Origin: Hydractinia symbiolongicarpus
Taxonomy: Eukaryota > Cnidaria > Hydrozoa > Anthoathecata > Hydractiniidae
Assembly (NCBI RefSeq): GCF_029227915.1
Contig: NC_079878.1
Coordinates: 30,531,501 to 30,595,500, forward strand
Length of the DNA stretch: 64,000 bases
Direction: 5' to 3'
Position numbers and translations under genes: made by a program
Notes under the pieces: generated by a model
Database searches by the model: none
What the model saw: the letters and a program-made list of their open reading frames with translations, nothing else
Told to the model about the DNA's origin: nothing
Shown: piece after piece, positions 1-10,939 of the stretch
Position numbering within the stretch: position 1 is the first letter of the stretch
Layout of the letters: every line of letters starts with the position of its first letter

Positions 1-203
1 TACAAGTCTCATGCGTTTTAGTGGTGAAAAGATAATTTAAAAAGTCGTTCTGGAAATGAGTTTACTCCCTGGGTATTTTCTTTGTATACTTTTGACTATA
101 CGGGCCGAGTCCGGGATTTACGGGAATTCGCGGGTTTTCGTTTGCCGGCGATTAAAGTTCTTTTATTCAGCGTCTCATCAAAAATGAAAACATTTTCGAA
201 AAC
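1..203 (+). repeat. Reference monomer used for numbering
   Basis: First complete monomer, counted from TACAAG. Positions 1-100 are AT-rich. Positions 101-150 are a CpG-dense core with GGG runs at 102-104, 113-115, 122-124 and 132-134. Positions 126-131 (AATCGC in most copies) and 148-153 (GCGATT) are an inverted pair; here position 127 is T, giving ATTCGC. Positions 178-199 hold the dyad TCAAAAATG-AAAA-CATTTTTGA in most copies; this copy has CATTTTCGA, which breaks one pair. It also carries the minority variants AAAAAGTCG and AAAGTTC. The cut point is arbitrary. Confidence 0.9.
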
Positions 204-3038
204 TACAAGTCTCGTGCGTTTTAGTGGTGAAAAGATAATTTAAAAAATCGTTCTGGAAATGAGTTTACTCGCAGGGTACTTTCTTTGTATACTTTTGACT
301 ATACGGGCCGATTCTGAGATTTACGGTAAATCGCGGGTTTTCGTTTGCCGGCGATTAAACTTCTTTTATTCAGCGTCTCATCAAAAATGAAAACATTTTT
401 GAAACTACAAGTCTCATGCGTTTTAGTGGTGAAAAGATAATTTAAAAAATCGTTCTGGAAATGAGTTTACTCCCTGGGTATTTTCTTTGTATACTTTTGA
501 CTATACGGGCCGAGTCCGGGATTTACGGGAATTCGCGGGTTTTCGTTTGCCGGCGATTAAAGTTCTTTTATTCAGCGTCTCATCAAAAATGAAAACATTT
601 TCGAAAACTACAAGTCTCGTGCGTTTTAGTGGTGAAAAGATAATTTAAAAAATCGTTCTGGAAATGAGTTTACTCGCAGGGTACTTTCTTTGTATACTTT
701 TGACTATACGGGCCGAGTCCGGGATTAACGGGAAATCGCGGGTTTTCGTTTGCCGGCGATTAAACTTCTTTTATTCAGCGTCTCATCAAAAATGAAAACA
801 TTTTTGAAAACTGCAAGTCTCATGCGTTTTAGTGGTGAAAAGATAATTTAAAAATTCGTTCTGGAAATGAGTTTACTCGCAGGGTACTTTCTTTGTATAC
901 TTTTGACTATACGGGCCGAGCCCGGATTTACGGGAAATCGCGGGTTTTCGTTTGCCGGCGATTAAACTTCTTTTATTCAGCGTCTCATCAAAAATGAAAA
1001 CATTTTTTAAAACTACAAGTCTCATACGTTTTAGTGGTGAAAAAATAATTTAAAAAATCGTTCGGGAAATACGTTTACTCCCTGGGTATTTTCTTTGTAT
1101 ACTTTTGACTATGCGGGCCGATTCCGAGATTTACGATAAATCGCCGGTTTTCGTTTGCCGGCGATTAAACTTCTTTTATTCAGCGTCAAATCAAAAATGA
1201 AAACATTTTCGAAAACTACAAGTCTCGTGCGTTTTAGTGGTGAAAAGATAATTTAAAAAATCGTTCTGGAAATGAGTTTACTCGCAGGGTACTTTCTTTG
1301 TATACTTTTGACTATACGAGCCGAGTCCGGGATTTACGAGAAATCGCGGGTTTTCGTTTGCCGGCGATTAAACTTCTTTTATTCAGCGTCTCATCAAAAA
1401 TAAAAACATTTTTGAAAACTACAAGTCTCATACGTTTTAGTGGTGAAAAAATAATTTAAAATATCGTTCGGGAAATGAGTTTACTCCCTGGGTATTTTCT
1501 TTGTATACTTTTGACTATACGGGCCGAGTCCGGGATTTACGGGAAATCGCGGGTTTTCGTTTGCCGGCGATTAAACTTCTTTTATTCAGCGTCTCATGAA
1601 AAATGAAAACATTTTTGAAAACTGCAAGTCTCATGCGTTTTAGTGGTGAAAAGATAATTTAAAAATTCGTTCTGGAAATGAGTTTACTCGCAGGGTACTT
1701 TCTTTGTATACTTTTGACTATACGAGCCGAGCCCGGATTTACGGGAAATCGCGGGTTTTCGTTTGCCGGCGATTAAACTTCTTTTATTCAGCGTCTCATC
1801 AAAAATGAAAACATTTTTTAAAACTACAAGTCTCATACGTTTTAGTGGTGAAAAAATAATTTAAAAAATCGTTCGGGAAATACGTTTACTCCCTGGGTAT
1901 TTTCTTTGTATACTTTTGACTATACGGGCCGATTCCGGGAGTTACGGTAAATCGCGGGTTTTCGTTTGCCGGCGATTAAACTTTTTTTATTGAGCGTCTC
2001 ATCAAAAATGAAAACATTTTTGAAACTACAAGTCTCATGCGTTTTAGTGGTGAAAAGATAATTTAAAAAGTCGTTCTGGAAATGAGTTTACTCCCTGGGT
2101 ATTTTCTTTGTATACTTTTGACTATACGGGCCGAGTCCGGGATTTACGGGAATTCGCGGGTTTTCGTTTGCCGGCGATTAAAGTTCTTTTATTCAGCGTC
2201 TCATCAAAAATGAAAACATTTTCGAAAACTACAAGTCTCGTGCGTTTTAGTGGTGAAAAGATAATTTAAAAAATCGTTCTGGAAATGAGTTTACTCGCAG
2301 GGTACTTTCTTTGTATACTTTTGACTATACGGGCCGATTCTGAGATTTACGGTAAATCGCGGGTTTTCGTTTGCCGGCGATTAAACTTCTTTTATTCAGC
2401 GTCTCATCAAAAATGAAAACATTTTTGAAACTACAAGTCTCATGCGTTTTAGTGGTGAAAAGATAATTTAAAAAATCGTTCTGGAAATGAGTTTACTCCC
2501 TGGGTATTTTCTTTGTATACTTTTGACTATACGGGCCGAGTCCGGGATTTACGGGAATTCGCGGGTTTTCGTTTGCCGGCGATTAAAGTTCTTTTATTCA
2601 GCGTCTCATCAAAAATGAAAACATTTTCGAAAACTACAAGTCTCGTGCGTTTTAGTGGTGAAAAGATAATTTAAAAAATCGTTCTGGAAATGAGTTTACT
2701 CGCAGGGTACTTTCTTTGTATACTTTTGACTATACGGGCCGAGTCCGGGATTAACGGGAAATCGCGGGTTTTCGTTTGCCGGCGATTAAACTTCTTTTAT
2801 TCAGCGTCTCATCAAAAATGAAAACATTTTTGAAAACTGCAAGTCTCATGCGTTTTAGTGGTGAAAAGATAATTTAAAAATTCGTTCTGGAAATGAGTTT
2901 ACTCGCAGGGTACTTTCTTTGTATACTTTTGACTATACGGGCCGAGCCCGGATTTACGGGAAATCGCGGGTTTTCGTTTGCCGGCGATTAAACTTCTTTT
3001 ATTCAGCGTCTCATCAAAAATGAAAACATTTTTTAAAA
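1..3038 (+). repeat. Higher-order repeat: 5-monomer block, copies 1-1012 and 2027-3038
   Basis: Monomers 1-5 recur in the same order 2,026 bp downstream (ten monomers minus small indels). The diagnostic variants are shared in register: AAAAAGTCG in monomer 1, CCGATTCTGAG in monomer 2, GGGATTAACGGG in monomer 4, and CTGCAAG with GAGCCCGG in monomer 5. The five intervening monomers (1013-2026) carry different variants, such as ATACGTTTACT and the CGTCAAATC junction. This is segmental amplification within the array, best explained by unequal exchange. Confidence 0.85.
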
Positions 3039-6000
3039 CTACAAGTCTCATACGTTTTAGTGGTGAAAAAATAATTTAAAAAATCGTTCGGGAAATACGT
3101 TTACTCCCTGGGTAATTTCTTTGTATACTTTTGACTATACGGGCCGATTCCGGGATTTACGGTAAATCGCGGGTTTTCGTTTGCCGGCGATTAAACTTCT
3201 TTTATTCAGCGTCTCATCAAAAATGAAAACATTTTTGAAACTACAAGTCTCATGCGTTTTAGTGGTGAAAAGATAATTTAAAAAGTCGTTCTGGAAATGA
3301 GTTTACTCCCTGGGTATTTTCTTTGTATACTTTTGACTATACGGGCCGAGTCCGGGATTTACGGGAATTCGCGGGTTTTTGTTTGCCGGCGATTAAAGTT
3401 CTTTTATTCAGCGTCTCATCAAAAATGAAAACATTTTCGAAAACTACAAGTCTCGTGCGTTTTAGTGGTGAAAAGATAATTTAAAAAATCGTTCTGGAAA
3501 TGAGTTTACTCGCAGGGTACTTTCTTTGTATACTTTTGACTATACGGGTCGAGTCCGGGATTTACGATAAATCGCCGGTTTTCGTTTGCCGGCGATTAAA
3601 CTTCTTTTATTCAGCGTCAAATCAAAAATGAAAACATTTTCGAAAACTACAAGTCTCGTGCGTTTTAGTGGTGAAAAGATAATTTAAAAAATCGTTCTGG
3701 AAATGAGTTTACTCGCAGGGTACTTTCTTTGTATACTTTTGACTATACGAGCCGAGTCCGGGATTTACGGGAAATAGCGGGTTTTCGTTTGCCGGCGATT
3801 AAACTTCTTCTATTCCGCGTCTCATCAAAAATGAAAACATTTTTGAAAACTACAAGTCTCATGCGTTTTAGTGGTGAAAAGATAATTTAAAAAATCGTTC
3901 TGGATATGAGTTTACTCACAGGGTACTTTCTTTGTATATACTCGACTTTACGGGCCAAGCACGGGATTTACGGGAAATCGCGGGTTTTCGTTTGCCGGCG
4001 ATTAAACTTCTTCTATTCACCGTCTCATTAAAAATGAAAACATTTTTGAAAACTACAAGTCCCATGCGTTTTAGTGGTGAAAAGATAATTTAAAAAATCG
4101 GTCTGGAAATGAGTTTACTCACAGGATACTTTCTTTGTATATACTCGACTATACGGGCCAAGCACGGGATTTACGGGAAATCGCGGGTTTTCGTTTGCCG
4201 GCGATTAAACTTCTTTTATTCAGCGTCTCATCAAAAATGAAAACATTTTTGAAAACTACAAGTCTCACGCGTTTTAGTGGTGAAAAAATAATTTAAAAAA
4301 TCGTTCGGGAAATGAGTTTACTCCCTGGGTATTTTCTTTGTATACTTTTGACTATACGGGCCGAGTCCGGGATTTACGGGAAATCGCGGGTTTTCGTTTG
4401 CCGGCGATTAAACATCTTTTATTCAGCGTCTTATCAAAAATGAAAACATTTTTGAAAACTACAAGTCCCATGCGTTTTAGTGGTGAAAAGATAATTTAAA
4501 AAATCGGTCTGGAAATGAGTTTACTCACAGGATACTTTCTTTGTATATACTCGACTATACGGGCCAAGCACGGGATTTACGGGAAATCGCGGGTTTTCGT
4601 TTGCCGGCGATTAAACTTCTTTTATTCAGCGTCTCATCAAAAATGAAAACATTTTTGAAAACTACAAGTCTCACGCGTTTTAGTGGTGAAAAAATAATTT
4701 AAAAAATCGTTCGGGAAATGAGTTTACTCCCTGGGTATTTTCTTTGTATACTTTTGACTATACGGGCCGAGTCCGGGATTTACGGGAAATCGCGGGTTTT
4801 GGTTTGCCGGCGATTAAACATCTTTTATTCAGCGTCTTATCAAAAATGAAAACATTTTTGAAAACTACAAGTCCCATGCGTTTTAGTGGTGAAAAGATAA
4901 TTTAAAAAACCGGTCTGGAAATGAGTTTACTCACAGGAGACTTTCTTTGTATATACTCGACTATACGGGCCAAGCACGGGATTTACGGTAAATCGCGGGT
5001 TTTCGTTTGCCGGCGATTAAACTTCTTTTATTCAGCGTCTCATCAAAAATGAAAACATTTTTGAAACTACAAGTCTCATGCGTTTTAGTGGTGAAAAGAT
5101 AATTTAAAAAATCGTTCTGGAAATGAGTTTACTCCCTGGGTATTTTCTTTGTATACTTTTGACTATACGGGCCGAGTCCGGGATTTACGGGAATTCGCGG
5201 GTTTTCGTTTGCCGGCGATTAAAGTTCTTTTATTCAGCGTCTCATCAAAAATGAAAACATTTTCGAAAACTACAAGTCTCGTGCGTTTTAGTGGTGAAAA
5301 GGTAATTTAAAAATTCGTTCTGGAAATGAGTTTACTCGCAGGGTACTTTCTTTGTATACTTTTGACTATACGGGCCGAGCCCGGATTTACGGGAAATCGC
5401 GGGTTTTCGTTTGCCGGCGATTAAACTTCTTTTATTCAGCGTCTCATCAAAAATGAAAACATTTTTTAAAACTACAAGTCTCATACGTTTTAGTGGTGAA
5501 AAAATAATTTAAAAAATCGTTCGGGAAATACGTTTACTCCCTGGGTATTTTCTTTGTATACTTTTGACTATACGGGCCGATTCCGGGATTTACGGTAAAT
5601 CGCGGGTTTTCGTTTGCCGGCGATTAAACTTCTTTTATTCAGCGTCTCATCAAAAATGAAAACATTTTTGAAACTACAAGTCTCATGCGTTTTAGTGGTG
5701 AAAAGATAATTTAAAAAGTCGTTCTGGAAATGAGTTTACTCCCTGGGTATTTTCTTTGTATACTTTTGACTATACGGGCCGAGTCCGGGATTTACGGGAA
5801 TTCGCGGGTTTTCGTTTGCCGGCGATTAAAGTTCTTTTATTCAGCGTCTCATCAAAAATGAAAACATTTTCGAAAACTACAAGTCTCGTGCGTTTTAGTG
5901 GTGAAAAGATAATTTAAAAAATCGTTCTGGAAATGAGTTTACTCGCAGGGTACTTTCTTTGTATACTTTTGACTATACGGGTCGAGTCCGGGATTTACGA

Positions 6001-6203
6001 TAAATCGCCGGTTTTCGTTTGCCGGCGATTAAACTTCTTTTATTCAGCGTCAAATCAAAAATGAAAACATTTTCGAAAACTACAAGTCTCGTGCGTTTTA
6101 GTGGTGAAAAGATAATTTAAAAAATCGTTCTGGAAATGAGTTTACTCGCAGGGTACTTTCTTTGTATACTTTTGACTATACGAGCCGAGTCCGGGATTTA
6201 CGA
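2880..6203 (+). repeat. Higher-order repeat: blocks 2880-3770 and 5313-6203, offset 2,433 bp
   Basis: Four to five consecutive monomers recur twelve monomers downstream with the same rare variants in register. Examples are the AAAATTCG monomer followed by ATACGTTTACT, then AAAAAGTCG, then GGGTCGAGTCC (3548 and 5981) with ACGATAAATCGCCGG and CGTCAAATC. The copies part at about 3,770/6,203 (GGGAAATAG versus GAGAAATCG). The DNA between them holds TACTCGAC-type monomers, for example at about 3,940-4,160. Confidence 0.8.
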
Positions 6204-6899
6204 GAAATCGCGGGTTTTCGTTTGCCGGCGATTAAACTTCTTTTATTCAGCGTCTCATCAAAAATGAAAACATTTTTGAAAACTATAAGTCTCATACGTT
6301 TTAGTGGTGAAAAAATAATTTAAAATATCGTTCGGGAAATGAGTTTACTCCCTGGGTATTTTCTTTGTATACTTTTGACTATACGGGCCGAGTCCGGGAT
6401 TTACGGGAAATAGCGGGTTTTCGTTTGCCGGCGATTAAACTTCTTTTATTCCGCGTCTCATCAAAAATGAAAACATTTTTGAAAACTACAAGTCTCATGC
6501 GTTTTAGTGGTGAAAAGATAATTTAAAAAATCGTTCTGGATATGAGTTTACTCACAGGGTACTTTCTTTGTATATACTCGACTTTACGGGCCAAGCACGG
6601 GATTTACGGGAAATCGCGGGTTTTCGTTTGCCGGCGATTAAACTTCTTCTATTCACCGTCTCATTAAAAATGAAAACATTTTTGAAAACTACAAGTCCCA
6701 TGCGTTTTAGTGGTGAAAAAATAATTTAAAAAATCGTTCGGGAAATGAGTTTACTCCCTGGGTATTTTCTTTGTATACTTTTGACTATACGGGCCGAGTC
6801 CGGGATTTACGGGAAATCGCGGGTTTTCGTTTGCCGGCGATTAAACTTCTTTTATTTCGCGTCTCATCAAAAATGAAAACATTTTTGAAAACTACAAGT

Positions 6900-9800
6900 C
6901 TCATGCGTTTTAGTGGTGAAAAAATAATTTAAAAAATCGTTCGGGAAATGCGTTTACTCCCTGGGTATTTTTTTTGTATACTTTTGACTATACGGGCCGA
7001 GTCCGGTATTTACGGGAAATCGCGGGTTTTGGTTTGCCGGCGATTAAACATCTTTTATTCAGCGTCTTATCAAAAATGAAAACATTTTTGAAAACTACAA
7101 GTCCCATGCGTTTTAGTGGTGAAAATATAATTTAAAAAACCGGTCTGGAAATGAGTTTACTCACAGGAGACTTTCTTTGTATATACTCGACTATACGGGC
7201 CAAGCACGGGATTTACGGGAAATCGCGGGTTTTCGTTTGCCGGCGATTAAACTTCTTTTATTCAGTGTCTCATCAAAAATGAAAACATTTTTGAAAACTA
7301 CAAGTCTCACGCGTTTTAGTGGTGAAACAATAATTTAAAAAATCGTTCTGGAAATGAGTTTACTCCCTGGGTACTTTCTTTGTATACTTTTGACTATACG
7401 GGCCGAGCCCGGATTTACGGGAAATCGCGGGTTTTCGTTTGCCGGCGATTAAACTTCTTTTATTCAGCGTCTCATCGAAAATGAAAACATTTTTTAAAAC
7501 TACAAGTCTCATACGTTTTAGTGGTGAAAAAATAATTTAAAAAATCGTTCGGGAAATACGTTTACTCCCTGGGTATTTTCTTTGTATACTTTTGACTATA
7601 CGGGCCGATTCCGGGATTTACGGTAAATCGCGGGTTTTCGTTTGCCGGCGATTAAACTTCTTTTATTCAGCGTCTCATCAAAAATGAAAACATTTTTGAA
7701 AACTACAAGTCTCATGCGTTTTAGTGGTGAAAAAATAATTTAAAAAATCGTTCGGGAAATGCGTTTACTCCCTGGGTATTTTCTTTGTATACTTTTGACT
7801 ATACGGGCCGAGTCCGGTATTTACGGGAAATCGCGGGTTTTGGTTTGCCGGCGATTAAACATCTTTTATTCAGCGTCTTATCAAAAATGAAAACATTTTT
7901 GAAAACTACAAGTCCCATGCGTTTTAGTGGTGAAAAGATAATTTAAAAAACCGGTCTGGAAATGAGTTTACTCACAGGAGACTTTCTTTGTATATACTCG
8001 ACTATACGGGCCAAGCACGGGATTTACGGGAAATCGCGGGTTTTCGTTTGCCGGCGATTAAACTTCTTTTATTCAGTGTCTCATCAAAAATGAAAACATT
8101 TTTGAAAACTACAAGTCTCACGCGTTTTAGTGGTGAAACAATAATTTAAAAAATCGTTCTGGAAATGAGTTTACTCCCTGGGTACTTTCTTTGTATACTT
8201 TTGACTATACGGGCCGAGCCCGGATTTACGGGAAATCGCGGGTTTTCGTTTGCCGGCGATTAAACTTCTTTTATTCAGCGTCTCATCAAAAATGAAAACA
8301 TTTTTTAAAACTACAAGTCTCATACGTTTTAGTGGTGAAAAAATAATTTAAAAAATCGTTCGGGAAATACGTTTACTCCCTGGGTATTTTCTTTGTATAC
8401 TTTTGACTATACGGGCCGATTCCGGGATTTACGGTAAATCGCGGGTTTTCGTTTGCCGGCGATTAAACTTCTTTTATTCAGCGTCTCATCAAAAATGAAA
8501 ACATTTTTGAAACTACAAGTCTCATGCGTTTTAGTGGTGAAAAGATAATTTAAAAAGTCGTTCTGGAAATGAGTTTACTCCCTGGGTATTTTCTTTGTAT
8601 ACTTTTGACTATACGGGCCGAGTCCGGGATTTACGGGACTTCGCGGGTTTTCGTTTGCCGGCGATTAAAGTTCTTTTATTCAGCGTCTCATCAAAAATGA
8701 AAACATTTTCGAAAACTACAAGTCTCGTGCGTTTTAGTGGTGAAAAGATAATTTAAAAAATCGTTCTGGAAATGAGTTTACTCGCAGGGTACTTTCTTTG
8801 TATACTTTTGACTATACGGGTCGAGTCCGGGATTTACGATAAATCGCGGGTTTTCGTTTGCCGGCGATTAAACTTCTTTTATTCAGCGTCAAATCAAAAA
8901 TGAAAACATTTTCGAAAACTACAAGTCTCGTGCGTTTTAGTGGTGAAAAGATAATTTAAAAAATCGTTCTGGAAATGAGTTTACTCGCAGGGTACTTTCT
9001 TTGTATACTTTTGACTATACGAGCCGAGTCCGGGATTTACGAGAAATCGCGGGTTTTCGTTTGCCGGCGATTAAACTTTTTTTTATTCAGCGTCTCATCA
9101 AAAATGAAAACATTTTCGAAACTACAAGTCTCATACGTTTTAGTGGTGAAAAAATAATTTAAAAAATCGTTCGGGAAATACGTTTACTCCCTGGGTATTT
9201 TCTTTGTATACTTTTGACTATACGGGCCGATTCCGGGATTTACGGTAAATCGCGGGTTTTCGTTTGCCGGCGATTAAACTTCTTTTATTCAGCGTCTCAT
9301 CAAAAATGAAAACATTTTTGAAACTACAAGTCTCATGCGTTTTAGTGGTGAAAAGATAATTTAAAAAGTCGTTCTGGAAATGAGTTTACTCCCTGGGTAT
9401 TTTCTTTGTATACTTTTGACTATACGGGCCGAGTCCGGGATTTACGGGACTTCGCGGGTTTTCGTTTGCCGGCGATTAAAGTTCTTTTATTCAGCGTCTC
9501 ATCAAAAATGAAAACATTTTCGAAAACTACAAGTCTCGTGCGTTTTAGTGGTGAAAAGATAATTTAAAAAATCGTTCTGGAAATGAGTTTACTCGCAGGG
9601 TACTTTCTTTGTATACTTTTGACTATACGGGTCGAGTCCGGGATTTACGATAAATCGCGGGTTTTCGTTTACCGGCGATTAAACTTCTTTTATTCAGCGT
9701 CAAATCAAAAATGAAAACATTTTCGAAAACTACAAGTCTCGTGCGTTTTAGTGGTGAAAAGATAATTTAAAAAATCGTTCTGGAAATGAGTTTACTCGCA

Positions 9801-10135
9801 GGGTACTTTCTTTGTATACTTTTGACTATACGAGCCGAGTCCGGGATTTACGAGAAATCGCGGGTTTTCGTTTGCCGGCGATTAAACTTTTTTTATTCAG
9901 CGTCTCATCAAAAATGAAAACATTTTCGAAACTACAAGTCTCATGCGTTTTAGTGGTGAAAAAATAATTTAAAAAATCGTTCGGGAAAAGAGTTTACTCC
10001 CTGGGTATTTTCTTTGTATACTTTTGACTATACGGGCCGAGTCCGGGATTTACGGGAAATTCGCGGGTTTTCGTTTGCCGGCGATTAAACTTCTTTTATT
10101 TCGCGTCTCATCAAAAATGAAAACATTTTTGAAAA
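6900..10135 (+). repeat. Four-monomer (811-bp) higher-order units in tandem
   Basis: Two different four-monomer units are each duplicated here with an 811-bp shift. The first is about 6,900-7,700 and 7,711-8,510, sharing GTCCGGTATT (7001/7812), CACAGGAGAC and GAAACAATAATTT. The second is 8,514-9,122 and 9,325-9,933, sharing GGGACTTCGCGGG, GGGTCGAG with ACGATAAATCG, and CGAGCCGAG with ACGAGAAATCG. A third relative of the second unit lies near 14,200-14,800. Confidence 0.82.
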
Positions 10136-10939
10136 CTACAAGTCTCATGCGTTTTAGTGGTGAAAAAATAATTTAAAAAATCGTTCGGGAAATGCGTTTA
10201 CTCCCTGGGTACTTTCTTTGTATACTTTTGACTATACGGGCCGAGTCCGGTATTTACGGGAAATCGCGGGTTTTGGTTTGCCGGCGATTAAACATCTTTT
10301 ATTCAACGTCTTATCAAAAATGAAAACATTTTTGAAAACTACAAGTCCCATGCGTTTTAGTGGTGAAAAGATAATTTAAAAAACCGGTCTGGAAATGAGT
10401 TTACTCACAGGATACTTTCTTTGTATATACTCGACTATACGGGCCAAGCACGGGATTTACGGGAAATCGCGGGTTTTCGTTTGCCGGCGATTAAACTTCT
10501 TTTATTCAGTGTCTCATCAAAAATGAAAACATTTTTGAAAACTACAAGTCTCACGCGTTTTAGTGGTGAAAAAATAATTTAAAAAATCGTTCGGGAAATG
10601 AGTTTACTCCCTGGGTATTTTCTTTGTATACTTTTGACTATACGGGCCGAGTCCGGGATTTACGGGAAATCGCGGGTTTTCGTTTGCCGGCAATTAAACT
10701 TCTTTTATTCCGCGTCTCATCAAAAATGAAAACATTTTTGAAAACTACAAGTCTCATGCGTTTTAGTGGTGAAAAAATAATTTAAGATATCGTTCGGGAA
10801 ATGAGTTTACTCCCTGGGTATTTTCTTTGTATACTTTTGACTATACGGGCCAAGCACAGGATTTACGGGAAATCGCGGGTTTTTGTTTGCCGGCAATTAA
10901 ACTTCTTTTATTCCGCGTCTCATCAAAAATGAAAACATT

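Noticed and set aside
17-60. tRNA-like A and B boxes (TTTAGTGG and GTTCGAG) hinting at a SINE origin of the monomer.
   Set aside because: Only partial matches. The GTTCGAG form is a minority variant (GTTCTGG and GTTCGGG are commoner), and no tRNA fold can be drawn.
1-203. CENP-B box (TTCG-N4-A-N2-CGGG) in the monomer.
   Set aside because: TTCGTTTGCCGGCG and TTCGTTCGGG-type sites were checked on both strands by eye. None has the required A and CGGG spacing.
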